DNA from: Zerene cesonia
Taxonomy: Eukaryota > Arthropoda > Insecta > Lepidoptera > Pieridae
DNA: 64,000 nt
Assembly (NCBI RefSeq): GCF_012273895.1
Contig: NC_052124.1
Coordinates: forward strand, 248,001 to 312,000
Direction of reading: 5' to 3'
Positions within the stretch are counted from its first letter, which is position 1. Each line of letters starts with the position of its first letter. Shown piece by piece: positions 24,355-38,052 of the stretch. The position numbers were made by a program, and so were the translations under genes. The notes below the pieces were generated by a model. It saw only the letters and a program-made list of their open reading frames with translations, did not search any database and was not told the origin of the DNA.

Positions 24355-24405
24355 TAAAGGAATCGATACACACAAACACACAGTTTGTGTGTATCGATTC
24401 CTTTA
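24355..24405. repeat. Perfect foldback hairpin, 23-bp arms
   Basis: TAAAGGAATCGATACACACA begins a 23-base arm perfectly inverted after a 5-base spacer ACACA. Total 51 bases. Confidence 0.95.
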
Positions 24406-24635
24406 CACTTGATTTTGAACTTTGAACATTTATCAAGGATCGGTGACGATACAATAATTTATGACTTTATATTGTTATCCTGATTAGGATCCCTAGGATT
24501 AAATAATTTCCATACGTACCTATATTCTGTAAGCAAATGAGACGATTAATTTGAATCTATTAGTATGCGTGTTTTTATTTATTTATTTTAACTAAATTAA
24601 TGTACCATGTGGGATAAAGTTATTAATATATATTC

Positions 24636-24800
24636 ATGTTGGGATAGAGCACGCTCTGGTACTTATTTGGCCAGCTCGCACCAGAGTTCCGTGCCCATAC
24701 AGAAGGTCGGTGTGAAAGGTGAAAGTATGTACAGGTGATTTGTTTACGATGAGTTGGGGAGCTGGAGGACCGTATTCTTCTCCTTACCCTTTCCTCACCA
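24636..24800 (+). mobile_element. S4 repeat, truncated
   Basis: GAGCACGCTCTGGTACTTAT... GGCCAGCTCGCACC ... GTTGGGGAGCTGGAGGACCG ... CCCTTTCCTCACC, aligned by eye with the S4 copies at 30325 and 41950. Confidence 0.6.
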
Positions 24801-25330
24801 TTAGACAAGTCACCAACTCCTTCGCCAGAACTGACTTAAATAAAATTATACAGGCGTACATAATATTATTGTCATGGCATTTACAAAAATTCCTGAGTAG
24901 AAGTCTACGAACAGAACTTTGTATTTGAAAATTTTTTGTTATTATTAATTAATATTGAATATGCAGCATCGGCTCAAGCTTTTATGTTAATATTTATTAT
25001 CATTACAAGTATATAAACTAATTGGCCATTAAGCATAACGTCTTACACATTTACATGTAGAAATTTAATATTTACAGCAGTTTTTAAACACGATTTATTC
25101 ATAATTAAACCGGCATTGCGAGCACGAGGACGCGTGACTACAAGACATCCAGATTTTGTCACAGTGTCTACAATTTGGTGCTACTTTTTTACTGTTTATA
25201 TGCTTCTGTATAGCAGTAGTAGATATTATGAATTAGTATTCCAAATTTTAATCAAATAACTTAAGAGTTCGCAATAATTATATTTCATTCATACAAGCAT
25301 TCAAATTTACTAGTCTATACGTTATATAAG

Positions 25331-25475
25331 CTGTGGACTCTGTCTGAATGCGCTAATCTCTGGAATTACTGGACCGATATCAAAAATGATTTCACCGTTA
25401 CATATATATGTACGTAATATCAGAGTGCTTTATGCTGTTTGTGTACCTCAGGCGAAGTCGTGGCGGACAGCTAGT
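25331..25475 (+). mobile_element. S1 short repeat
   Basis: GAATGCGCTAATCTCTGGAA, TTACTGGACCGATATCAAAA and tail GCGGACAGCTAGTC. A related remnant follows at 25495-25635 (GCGTGCGAAGTCGCGGGCAA). Confidence 0.65.
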
Positions 25476-27628
25476 CGCTACATACATGTATGTATGTGTA
25501 GATCTTTAAAACTACACAACGGTTTTTGATAGGGGTTTTTTAGATTCATTCAAGAGGTTTATATGTATCTGTATATACTAGTAGCATCTAAAAACTATTA
25601 CGATTTTCAGCGTGCGAAGTCGCGGGCAAAAATTAGTTTATAATTAGAGAAAGGTATGTTTAGGTTTACTTTAACAGAAAAAAATTTAAGAAAATGATCT
25701 TACTCTTCACATCTAATAGAATACACATCGAAGATTTCAAACTTACTAATGTTATGAGCGAAAACCTTAGTCACGCGAAACTGCGACGACACGGGTAGGT
25801 ATGTAAATTGTAAATATGTCACTCAATTGCGTAATTAGCCTTCCGTAACATCCAATTAGCGTTTGGGGCGCTTCGATACGTTTTAGCACATTTCTCGTGT
25901 AAAATTAAGTTCGATATACTGCGGTGTTTTTCGACGATTCTTGCAATAACTTACGTAAACAATCATTGTATTGCGAGATCATTAGTACAATACATCTGTA
26001 CGGATGGGGGCTCGTTGTAATTACTTGTCTTATGTTACGGATAAGTCTTTGAGATGTGCAATTTTTGAGATCTTATATATGAGGTATATAAAAATAAAAT
26101 ATGAGAGACCTGGTAAAAAATTATACGTTATTAAATTTTAAGAGTTTTTGTTATTGATCAGTCATTTTTTATCGCTTTCAAAGTAGCAAACGATGCTTAC
26201 CATTATAAATGCCATCATATGGTTTTCGAAGGGAATTTAATGTTAAGAAACTTATTACAGTATAGCGTTAAATTTCCTGTGAAATATATGAAGAATTAAA
26301 AAGAAAGAAAGAATGTATGAAGAATATAATATAGTGTACTCGAATAAATACGTCTTTAGTTTCAAATACTTCGATAAAATTGCGTGTCCATAAGTAATTG
26401 ATTGTCATTTCGATATTTTAATAGCAGTGTAAACAATTAATGAACCAATGTGCTAATCGTTTAAGTCATGAATATAGTATGTTATAAGTTATATCGTTGC
26501 AAACGTATATGAAAGGTTGATCTTTTCATAATTTATGTATATGTTCGCTATCGCTTCGCTTAGCCTCACTGTATCTAACACACGATAGCCATGTATAAAT
26601 ATAGCATAGCTTATGCATTGTTATTTTATTTGTCTGTTATCATTATTTATGTTTTTGGTTAATCTGAGGTTACACTTAGTACCATTAAGTTTAATTTCAC
26701 GTTCATTTGAAAAGCCGGTAATACCGATTAAATTTAGTAACATTCAAACTCAAACTATAACATTTATTTATTCAATTAGACTTCTTATAGAAGCACCTTT
26801 GAATCGTCATTTTACACAGTTTTAACATTTGGGGCGCTTTAGATGTTTTAATTATGTATGTATAATAATAATTCATATCAGTTGTATTAAATAATTTAAA
26901 CCACTAGAATGCGAGATTAGGATATGTTCACAGTTCACTTCCAACTATTATATAAGTAAGTATTGCCATCAATAACTCATATTTGTTTATTAATATTTAT
27001 GACAGAGAAAGCGAGGATATGTATTTACTATCTATTAGTATTATGTTTGTTGGATTACGTACATGGACACGTTATATTCGTATATATTTCTTGCTAGCTG
27101 CTTGCCCCAGTTCGATTTGTGAGATTTATTTTTATTTTGATCCTTATCCATTCGGAGACATACAAATCATTAAAATCAAAAAAAGGAAATGTGTAGAATA
27201 TTATAGTTCGTTACATACTTTACGTCAGTTGTGTATACAATCTACGTACCACGACAACATTGTCTGAATGAAATACATCTCAGACTATATTTATCAATGA
27301 GAAGTAATTAAATGGTGGAAATGGACATATTATTAATGTAAAAAATGTAATTATTAATGTAGATTAGTTTGTATAGTAGTAGTTAGATTAATATAGTTAG
27401 ATGCAACGAATGTGTTAAGTTGACTGTAAACCAAGTTTAGAGGTTACTTATATTTATGAGATATATTCTAAATGGAGAGTCTTATAAGCCTTATATTTTT
27501 TCAATGCTACAGGCCACTTTTTCTACCAATATTTAACTCTACTACACGCTATGGACGCGCGTTTCCAATCATTTAGTCATTGTGTCGTTTTGTCAACATA
27601 CAGGTTGATATAATATATTAACATACTA

Positions 27629-27977
27629 GCTGCGCACCGCGGTTTCTATATACTATACAGAATTTCGTAACGTAATATTTTACTTCTTGAACTCACTAAA
27701 TTAATCATATCTTGTGATAGAGTGAACCGATTTCGATGAAACAAAAACTAAGTTATACTTCAAGTTACGTATAATTTTTGTATATAAACATTGTATGCAT
27801 TTAATTCGTAGATTTTACGTGATGTGATAGACAAACATATAAACAGACAAACAGGCAAAAATTTCAAAAATGATGGAAATGGGTTCTGTTTGTTATCTTT
27901 TCACACACTGGCTATTTTTTTTTCAATTTCTTCAATGTACAAAAATGACTTTTCTACAGATTTATTATATATATAGA
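27629..27977 (-). mobile_element. Short nonautonomous repeat (reverse)
   Basis: ACTAGCTGCGCACCGCGGTT at the left; GTGAACCGATTTCGATGAAA and AGACAAACATATAAACAGAC inside. Same general plan as S1-S3 but a different family. Confidence 0.55.
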
Positions 27978-30324
27978 TTTGATAACGCGCCTTACGTTTT
28001 CTCATAAGAGCACAGCGCCTCGCCCACATGGCCCTTCAAACCACTTATATCTGTGAGGTGGTAAAAGCCATCATCGGCCAACTGTAGCATCTATAATCTA
28101 AGAGGCTAGCTAATTGTGCATTATCATGCTTATAATTGTAAGGTTATTCATTGAATGAATACATATATTGTTTTTAATAGGTATTTAATATTTGATTTAT
28201 TATTTGATTTTACATGTCATTCCTGACATTTTTCATTTTTCAGATTCATTTAGGCTGAAATGAGATCTAGTCCAAACTGACTCTAAACATAAAAAATCGT
28301 CACCTTCGCTTTTATAATATTAGTATATATTATATTTAATATCACAAATTCATGTAGGTACTAAATTTTCCAAAGAAAACAAAATCTAGAAGATAATTCA
28401 GAGTTACCTAGTTTGTAGTGGAATACTACTAACAGACTTTAGTAACAGTATCATATAAGATAAAAGCTAAACATATGGAGTATCACATAAGTTGTTTATT
28501 CCCAATTTTATTAAGAACTTCTACCTACAATGAGTACGATAAATAAAGCATAATATGACAGGTACATTATATATAACGGAGCCCCTGCTGAATCAATTTA
28601 CATGAATGTAAATAAATTATCATAATTTTTATAATAAAGTTATTTAACTACTAATGGAATATAAATCATATCAAACTATGTTAAAAAAAAACCATTTTCT
28701 TTGACTTCGCTGTTGCAAAACATTTGAAAACAAATTCGCGCAATATCTTTATTAATTCTTCTATGAGGAAGGAGGAGGAATGCATTATCTTCCAAAGATT
28801 AGCTTGGTATGGATACAGATATTACCCTGGTGGTTTGGAAATTAAATAATTGAACTATGAATAATTTAATTTTATAATTTGATAATGATTACATAATTTC
28901 GTTAACAAATAATTAGCGTGGGGCGCACTTAGTAATATATAAAGAAGAAAAAATTATGATGTGAGGATATTTTGAGTAAAAGAAAAGTTGAACATGACAG
29001 TACCATATACCTACCTATCCGCCAGAAAAAAAATAGATTACTGCTTCCGATATGCCCAAACAGAACTACGTTAGTATTATCAATTTGGTTTCAGTTACAT
29101 TATATGATTTCAATTCCACACAATATTAGTCGCGATAAGTTAGTCTTTTGAGGTGTAAAATGCACAGGCGTTCTCATGATACACTTCACATTGATACACG
29201 TGCAGACAAACAATTACCACTTTTACGATCATTTAACATAAGTATATTGACAATGAGCTTTTGTTTACCGGAGAAAAGTGAAATCATTGCACGTTACCGA
29301 CTCCGTTCTTCCGATTACGCAATGCGATAATATTATTACGTTTTTTGCATCATAACTTGAACTCATTGGTTATTATTTTGTATCGGTGACTTGTCATTTT
29401 CGAATGAACTTCCTCGTGGAGATGAATAAGTGTTGATGACGTGACCTTTGCGGTGGGAAGGGTGTTTGATTGGTCTCTATTTTGGGATAATAATGTGTAG
29501 TTGCAGTTATAGGCAAAGGTTAAAGATGGTTTACGTGTCTACTTGTAATAATTCTATTGTAATTTCGATTATTGTGAATGTTGAGCGTGTTGGGTGGGTA
29601 TGGATGGCATAGAAAGTATGCCAGATCCAAAAATAAAGGCGCATCTTTGTGTAGTAGGATTGCACTGGACAATACGTTTGGAAGTATTTGAGTTTTAAGT
29701 TTTAACATGTTAATGTGATATCAGTTTCTTTTATTTGAAAAATTTGGATTGGAAAGGACCGTGGGAAATGTTTTCTTTTGAAATATTTTATTATCACTTG
29801 TTCTCATACATATGAGGATTTTTTAAGACATCTAAACTTGTGAAATTGTTTATCGTCATTTATTACTGGTACACCAAGATAAACCGCGTTTTAAATAAAT
29901 CTGTACATTTAAAGTGGGTCAAAATCTAAAGTAGTTAAAGTAGCATGCATAGCATTGCACCGAGCATTAAAGATACAAACATACAAGTGAGGAAAATAGA
30001 AGCGTGTTAAAAATATGGTAACATTTTGCGAACACCCAACCTTACAAATCGAAGATGTTTTAATGCATGCGCATATATTTTATCAATCATAAGTGCTAGA
30101 ATTTCATATACATAAAATCTGTACGTCGTTAATAAACGTGATTCCACAAAACGCGATTTGTATATTACCTCCGCAAACTTCCTAATATGAAGCTAACTCA
30201 TTTTTTACGTTGATAATTCTTGTCGACAGCAAATTGCATATTATATAAAAAAATAGAATAGAAAATTCGGGCAGAAACAATATTCTATTTATTTATTTAG
30301 CGATCCAATATTAAATAAGTTTAC

Positions 30325-30560
30325 TGTGGGAGTCGAGTACGCTTTGGCATGAATTGGACCAGCTCGCACCGAGGAGGTACCACATCCCTACAAATTATTG
30401 GTATGATATAATGGCATGCTACTGTGTTTCGTTTTGTGAGTGGGGAGCCGGGGGCCCGTATCCTTTTCCTCACCCTTCCCAATCTAATCCTTTATTCCCG
30501 CCGTCAATACTTTCTTTATCCTTTTCTCTTTAAAAGTGGGTAACTCATTTGCCATACCCA
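30325..30560 (+). mobile_element. S4 repeat, 3'-truncated
   Basis: GTGGGAGTCGAGTACGCTTT, GGACCAGCTCGCACCGAGGA, GAGTGGGGAGCCGGGGGCCC, then TCTTTAAAAGTGGGTAACTC. Matches the S4 copy at 41950. Confidence 0.65.
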
Positions 30561-31579
30561 TTTTTCAATGATCTAGGAACTGCTTATGTTCACGTATTTC
30601 CTTAATTGTTAACGGCAATGCTTTGAATCACATTGCAGTGTATTTCGTCTTTAGTTTTGTATGTTAATATGAACATTTACCCAGTTTAAATGCAGTACAT
30701 TACGTTTGTTGTACGAAAAATAGTCGAAATGTATGATGAGTGGTCAGTGAATTGGAAAATGTGGAGCAGTTTTATGGTTTAGAAATTAGCTTTGTGTTTC
30801 ATTAAAAAATTGCAAACACATTTCAGAGAATGGATTTAACAGGCGCATATTTGGCTTTGGTGATTTTTTCTTCATTTTTTAACGTTTTTATAGAAAGCTT
30901 CAAAAGAAATTGTAGAATGTTGTATTTCTCTTAGCTGCACACTCGTATATATAATGAGTTGATTTATTGATAATATAATTAGAAATCTAATATTGACATA
31001 TGGTTATATTGATAGATATTTATATAGATTGAAACTTATTCAAATAGAACAGCTGGGTTACCGGAATAGGTTTCTCGCTTTATTTTAGACTTAAGAATAT
31101 AAGAGCAAATTTGCATTTATTTATGTAAGTTTTCATTAAAAGAAGTTTTTTTATTCATATTGCTTCTATTCATTGTACCAAGAGAAACATTTTTGATGAG
31201 TTTTAAAGATTTAAACTGTATACCTTCTCTTCTTTATTAAGTAATAAATCAGTAGCCCCGAAAATAATTTATATTAGTTTACTTTACTGCTGAACACAAA
31301 CTTAATGCATGATTTTATTGATATAATTAAATAATATGAAAGTTCGCATCTGTGTCTCTATTGTTAACAATTTCAATTCCTAAATCGATGTCTATCTTAT
31401 AAAATAGGGAAGAGAATATAAATATTTCGTCTATAATGTATAATAAAAACGTATAAATTCTTAATTTTAAGCGTAATTTTTCAAAAAATAAAACGAAAAC
31501 TCACCAGAAAAAGATTTCGCGACGTGTGCAAGTATCCAATATAAATAAATAGTGTCAGAAGCACATGTTTTCATATGTT

Positions 31580-31665
31580 TTCACCGTATGAAAACGAGAG
31601 CGTTCGCCTACCGTAGCGCGTTTGTCGGCGCGCGCGCCTCTGTCCACTGCGCATGCGTGACTCTT
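31580..31665. promoter_or_regulatory. CpG-rich island with NRF-1-like site
   Basis: A sharp GC/CpG-rich island in AT-rich DNA, with GCGCGCGCGCC and the palindromic TGCGCATGCGT (31648-31658), which fits the NRF-1/Ewg binding consensus. Such islands often mark promoters. No gene was recognised beside it; it might be the promoter of a gene with distant exons. Confidence 0.3.
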
Positions 31666-33005
31666 GCACATCATTCCTCCTACTCTTGGATAACTTTTAG
31701 AACGCTACAGTTTCTATCGGTGGATACGCTTCTTTTATGGACTATCAGATAAGATACAGGTACCATAGTTTGCGCCGTTTGTAATAAACAGGACTTTTTT
31801 CGTTGCGTGCTGATGATGGCCGTTGCTGAAATGTTTTACGTGTGTTTGATGGCACGATTTTTTATTTTTTTATTAAGTAATTTATTTAGTATATTATATG
31901 GCATTTTTAAAATATCGTGAATAGGAATATTTACCTAATTTTGCACTTTAATTAATTTATTTAACATCTAAGTTGGACATGAAATATTATTGAAAATTTG
32001 ATAAATTGAGAACTCTAAGAGCTCAGCAGAACTAAAGAACAACTAATTTTCTAATTTGTTATCTAAGCTTGAAATTGTAAAGGATCTTACTACATTTGGC
32101 CAGTTCTTTGTTAACCTCTCAGCTTTGGGATATATAGAAAGCACTTCATATACCGATCTTGATCAAGTGCGGTTACGGACGTAAAGCAAGATTTGCATCT
32201 GAGATTTAAAAAAATGCGTGAAATGTTCTATCGTTATCTTTGGGCTTGTATATAAAAATAAAGTGTATGTTGGTAAGGTAGAATACACATTGCACAGTCT
32301 GTTTAACTAGTAAAGCATTTAAAATTGTATCTAGTCATATTTCTAGTACCAATAGATTGTATACAATATGATACAATAGGCCAAGATGGTAATGATTATA
32401 TTCAAAAAAAGGTGCTGTACACGATTCAAAATAAGGCGATATATAGGTATATGTTTAATTATTATGAGAAATTCTTCTACTGTATTAAATTAATTATACT
32501 TTGTTGATAGCTAGGGAAGAGATTAGTAAGCCGATGAGTTTTTTCTCGTGTACCGCACCAAAATATTACTCTTGGTTACTGGGAGAAAACCGCAGTCAGA
32601 ACTCTGTACACATTCTACAAATTGATTTAATGCGAATCTGATTCTTAAGTCTAACAAATAAAAGGTACATTTGTCTGAACAGCATTTTATAGCTTTGGTT
32701 ACACCATGTTTAGTGGCGTGCAAAATATATGGCTTCCTCTATTGATTTGGCATCAAACTGTCTCTTAGGTAACAGGAAAATCATAGCTTTCAACGCACGC
32801 GTATATCATAACATTATGGTTTCAATGATTTAAACGTATTTAAAACGGTATTGCTTACGAAGGGAGGTAAGATTAAAAATTAAGATTCTTGGCACTTTAT
32901 TCGAATTGTTTGTTTGGCACTGTATTCGGATATAACGCATGTTTTGATGTTAGTCATGAACGCATATAATATGAAATTTAGAAAAATGTTTGAGATTATG
33001 GTAGA

Positions 33006-33100
33006 TTTTTTTTTATATAGAAGTGGGCAAACAAGCGTATGGATTGCCTGTTGGTTTAGTGAATCCACCGCCCATAGATGAGGCCAGGAAGATGTGTTGT
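33006..33100 (-). mobile_element. SINE-like fragment (reverse)
   Basis: TTTTTTTATATAGAAGTGGG then AAACAAGCGTATGGATTGCC and CACCGCCCATAGATG, like the reversed 3' part of a common lepidopteran SINE. Confidence 0.5.
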
Positions 33101-34110
33101 TGTGTACTTTGTATGTTATGTTTGTATTTTGCTTTACTATACTAAAGTCTAACCTTCAGCTCAAAAATTCCCCCCAATTTTTCTTTCTCAAATAAATTGC
33201 ATAGATCTTATTAAATAAAACATACGTAACATCGAATGATATGGTCATAAGATTAATAGTACCGTAATAAGATATTGCGTTTATGCGCAGGCGCAGATTT
33301 AGATTCAAGAGAAAGTAAAATTGTTCTACCGCATTAATAGAAATTAAGTACGACTTTATTAGAAATTATAAACGAAATTTTAATAAATGAAAAAATGTAG
33401 CTTGTTTAAATATATAAGCTGAACATAATATTGTTTTATCAGTGTATTCAATTTTGTCAAATTCTGCCCAGTGGTTTTAACGAGATTGACGCATATGCAA
33501 ACTGACATACAATACTGATATACAATAACAAGTACAAGATATGTAAAACATAACATATACAAGATATGTAAAAAAAGCCTTAAAGATTGTTTTGGTGTCT
33601 ATGAAACATTCTTATTGCATAGCACTTAGTCTTATAAATGGTTTAGTTCATCATCATGCTCATCAGTCCATATATGGAATGGAATGATAGCCGCCAGTAT
33701 TTGCACAAATAAAAAATAACAGAGAAGTTGCTATTGAATTTTTCAGTTCTTAAAGGGAAGGGATGCATCTACGTTTGACACAGATTCTAACCATCATAGT
33801 TTGAGCTCCAAATAAATATTAGTTTTAATTCAGAAAAAGAGTATATTACGGATGTGGTCGAAACCGAACAAAGTCAGGCGTAGTAACCTAAGGTATTGTC
33901 ATTAAGTATTCGCCTCAGAAGCAGTGTGTTATGACGGCGTTGTTTATTTATATTGCAGTTGTTCACAATTCGATAATAATGGGACGAAATAAAGTACATA
34001 GATATGCTGTAGTTCGCGTTTTTTGTTAATTGTTATCTTTATATACCTAGTCTTGCCATAAATATTGTAATAAAGAAAAAAGAAAATTGTTAACTGCAAA
34101 TAACATTTAT

Positions 34111-35110
34111 NNNNNNNNNNNNNNNNNNNNNNNNNNNNNNNNNNNNNNNNNNNNNNNNNNNNNNNNNNNNNNNNNNNNNNNNNNNNNNNNNNNNNNNNNN
34201 NNNNNNNNNNNNNNNNNNNNNNNNNNNNNNNNNNNNNNNNNNNNNNNNNNNNNNNNNNNNNNNNNNNNNNNNNNNNNNNNNNNNNNNNNNNNNNNNNNNN
34301 NNNNNNNNNNNNNNNNNNNNNNNNNNNNNNNNNNNNNNNNNNNNNNNNNNNNNNNNNNNNNNNNNNNNNNNNNNNNNNNNNNNNNNNNNNNNNNNNNNNN
34401 NNNNNNNNNNNNNNNNNNNNNNNNNNNNNNNNNNNNNNNNNNNNNNNNNNNNNNNNNNNNNNNNNNNNNNNNNNNNNNNNNNNNNNNNNNNNNNNNNNNN
34501 NNNNNNNNNNNNNNNNNNNNNNNNNNNNNNNNNNNNNNNNNNNNNNNNNNNNNNNNNNNNNNNNNNNNNNNNNNNNNNNNNNNNNNNNNNNNNNNNNNNN
34601 NNNNNNNNNNNNNNNNNNNNNNNNNNNNNNNNNNNNNNNNNNNNNNNNNNNNNNNNNNNNNNNNNNNNNNNNNNNNNNNNNNNNNNNNNNNNNNNNNNNN
34701 NNNNNNNNNNNNNNNNNNNNNNNNNNNNNNNNNNNNNNNNNNNNNNNNNNNNNNNNNNNNNNNNNNNNNNNNNNNNNNNNNNNNNNNNNNNNNNNNNNNN
34801 NNNNNNNNNNNNNNNNNNNNNNNNNNNNNNNNNNNNNNNNNNNNNNNNNNNNNNNNNNNNNNNNNNNNNNNNNNNNNNNNNNNNNNNNNNNNNNNNNNNN
34901 NNNNNNNNNNNNNNNNNNNNNNNNNNNNNNNNNNNNNNNNNNNNNNNNNNNNNNNNNNNNNNNNNNNNNNNNNNNNNNNNNNNNNNNNNNNNNNNNNNNN
35001 NNNNNNNNNNNNNNNNNNNNNNNNNNNNNNNNNNNNNNNNNNNNNNNNNNNNNNNNNNNNNNNNNNNNNNNNNNNNNNNNNNNNNNNNNNNNNNNNNNNN
35101 NNNNNNNNNN
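34111..35110. other. Assembly gap of 1000 N
   Basis: Exactly 1000 N in AT-rich intergenic DNA; no matching flanks were seen. Confidence 0.99.
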
Positions 35111-35794
35111 GATTCGAAATTCAAATGTAATATTTTTTTATAATTAAGTGTAACAGTATTTATGGCCAGACTAAGTATATTTAATTTTGTACTTCGAAGG
35201 ATTTTGCTTAAACGTCCTGTTTTTCTATGGCCTTCAGTATTTCGAATGCCCTTTTTATGAATTTTTACGAATGAGAATTAAAACTGTAGAAATCGAAGTA
35301 GTACAGAGTGTAATATAAGAAATAATGATGAATTAGGTTGTAAGTAAAATTGCGTATGAAGAATCTGGTTTGGGAACTTAGCAATGATTACGTGTAAGCG
35401 GTTAGTAGTTGGATATTTCTAGTGTTACGTTGGCGCGTAACACTTATTTTTTTTTATATTATAGTAGATTAATATGACAAAAGTTTAAAAAACAACTATG
35501 TGCAATGGCGGAACGGACTAGTGACCGTCTTACTGGCTGGGTTTTAGTATTTTCACCTCAACATGTAATTTCCACAGTTTCGTGATGATGTAGCATTCCA
35601 TTTAAAATTTAAGCATTTTTAAAAATTGTGTATGTATTTTTTAATCATATTCTAAAGAACTGTGCTATTTATTAAATAATTTGCTACCGTTGTATTATGA
35701 TTGTAGAAACGAGGTTCAATGTATGAATTGTATTTTGTATTCGCATTTCTACGAAATTCTACCGAATACTTTTTATCTTCTTTTTTTATGTTAT

Positions 35795-35880
35795 AGTAGG
35801 CAACCGTGCTGGTGGTCCGCCTGCTGGTAAGCGATCGCCACAGCATCACTACCACTCATTACCACTCATGATATAAATGC
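35795..35880 (-). mobile_element. S4 tail fragment (reverse)
   Basis: TAGTAGGCAACCGTGCTGGT then GGTCCGCCTGCTGGTAAGCG and ATCGCCACAGC, the reverse of the S4 3' end. Confidence 0.5.
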
Positions 35881-36304
35881 GTAAGTCTTTCTTTCTGACT
35901 CTCCTTTTAGCATTAACTGCTAAGCAACAATATGGAATTTTGAAATGAAGGAAAACCTAGAGTGAAAACATAACATACCTATGTATTTCATAGTTCTATT
36001 ATACATAAACAATATTTTTTATTTCACTTCATAAAAAAAGCGTAAAGCCAAAAGATGAGGCATTCAGAAATATATAGACATTTTGTCGACGTTATGGGAA
36101 AGGCGGAAGGAAGTCAAAATTTGAAAGGGCGGGAATAATTCGAAATTGCATTTGATTCTCTCTCAGTGAAAGATGTCGTAAAATATTGTTATTTGACGTA
36201 TAGGTATTAACTTTATAGGCCTAGGTTATAACATCTTATGGAGCTATCTATAAGTTATGCAATGTATTACCACAGACTAATAATCCAAACAGTTGTTCAA
36301 CTTG

Positions 36305-36490
36305 GGTTTTGGGAGTTGAGAACGTTTTGGCACGAATGGGGCTAGCTCGCAATAGTAGTCAATCCTTTTCTTATCCCCTACCCCTTAAAAACGGGCAGCG
36401 ATTCGCAGAGGCAATACCTTTGTCGATGTTCATGGGCGGTGGTGATCGCTTACCAACAGGCGAACCACCAGCTCGGTTGCCCGCTATGAC
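36305..36490 (+). mobile_element. S4 repeat with internal deletion
   Basis: GGGAGTTGAGAACGTTTTGG and GGGGCTAGCTCGC join directly to the 3' half (AAAAACGGGCAGCG ... GATCGCTTACCAACAGGCGA). The 67-codon open frame across it is fortuitous. Confidence 0.6.
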
Positions 36491-36654
36491 ATCAAGAAAC
36501 GAATGCCTTTAGTCAGTTCAAACAAGATATTAAGTATTAATACTGTTTGCTTTCTGTTTATACTATGGTCTATATATTGAGTCTCCAATAATTCATACAT
36601 ACAAATTTCTCGTATTTATTTTTCGAATAGAATATTTATTTCTATATAATATTT

Positions 36655-36830
36655 ATATCCTGCTAATATTATAATCGAGAATTTATGTAAGAATGTATGA
36701 ATATTTGTTAGCCTTTAACACTAACACTGGTGAACGGATTTTGATGATTCTTAGTAGTGATGTAGCTTAAGAATCAGAATAACACATGAGCGCTATAGAA
36801 ATATTTGGTTCGTCCGCGGGTGAAACCTCA
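36655..36830 (+). mobile_element. Short nonautonomous repeat
   Basis: CCTGCTAATATTATAATCGA head, GGTGAACGGATTTTGATGAT middle, TTCGTCCGCGGGTGAAACC tail. Same plan as S1-S3, diverged. Confidence 0.55.
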
Positions 36831-37447
36831 AAGAAAAAATAATTACTCAAAGCAATATTTTATCACTTCATTAATTCTTGATATTTTATCGTTGCATAAA
36901 TGACCTACATAATTATAATACATAATAAAACGATCCTATTATATACCTCCAAATAGTTGGCCCCTAGGGGTCAACACGATAATGGTGACTTGCATATGTG
37001 TGTGTATTATGAAATGCTTTGTTGCAATAGGTCTCAAATATGTTACGCCTAGACTTTATGTAAGACTTAATTCGTGGAATAATTACTGTGTTATTTTAGT
37101 GATGATTTTACATTTTATTACAAATACAGTAGATAGTCTCGTACGTTGTGATCGTTAACTATATACTATTATTATATCTGATAGTTTGAGTAGAGGCTTC
37201 GAGATAAAAATAAAATTTGCTCTAGAATAATATTGATTGCATATTATTTATTAATTGGTGTAGTGAGAATTTAAGGGATTTTTTTGTTACAAAATGACTT
37301 ATGCTCTAACTCTAGTAAAGTTGAACGATCGAGAACAATGTTTTTAAAAATGTTATTCGGGGTAACGTGTATAATTGTAATATAAAAACTGTGTTTTTAA
37401 AAAGGAAAAGGCTTCATTCACAATCTTATTATGATTTTTTAGAATAG

Positions 37448-37558
37448 CGCCATCTATTGAAATCAACCACAAAGAGAATCGAAAACAAACCTCAGTTCAT
37501 GAAAGTAGTAGCTGTAAGTTGTATTGAAACGTTTAAAAACAATCTCACCTAGATGGCG
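37448..37558. mobile_element. MITE-like element with CGCCATCT ends, copy 3
   Basis: CGCCATCTAT ... AGATGGCG, 111 bases, preceded by TAG. Confidence 0.5.
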
Positions 37559-37734
37559 TTCCAATCGCTACACCTCTTTACTTGACCTACTTTAATAATG
37601 AATACCCAATATCCAATCATGGTCAGAATACCTTCTAGATTCATTCCTCAGTATTTCACTTTTATGTTATTTACCTACATTAAATGAAATATAGGAGCAT
37701 TTTGAATAAAAGGTTAATTTTTAAGTCAATAACA

Positions 37735-37740
37735 TTTATT
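37735..37740 (-). terminator. Poly(A) signal candidate for GMC B
   Basis: AATAAA on the minus strand about 310 bases past the TGA of gene B. The distance is plausible for an insect 3' UTR, but hexamers are common in AT-rich DNA. Confidence 0.3.
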
Positions 37741-38052
37741 TACACTTAGACATTAAACTCATATAAAATGTACTAATTATTACTATAATACCGTTTAAAC
37801 AATAACTCTCATCACCAATTGAAGTCTTTCACTAACCTCACCATTTAGCTTACCTTATGAATACGAATATGATATGAATTTAACTATTGGGTACTATTTC
37901 GGAATTTGGTAGCGCTCAGGGGACTAGAGAAAAAAAAACGACTAAAATAACAATACGTTATCAGATAAAAACACCGGTCAGAAAATCATATTCAATAACT
38001 AAAATTAATTAACAATGGCCTCTTTTTGCTACTTTTAAGTGGTTCCAGCGTG

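Larger units (their letters stand above)
22459..37447. other. Intergenic DNA with many repeats, no gene seen
   Basis: AT-rich with degenerate S1, S4 and SINE-like fragments, two foldback hairpins (23317, 24355), a CpG island (31580) and a 1000-N gap. Open frames reach at most 94 codons and none resembles a known protein. Confidence 0.55.

Noticed and set aside
26983..27267. 94-codon open frame on the plus strand
   Set aside because: AT-rich, hydrophobic mix with no family signature or splice context.
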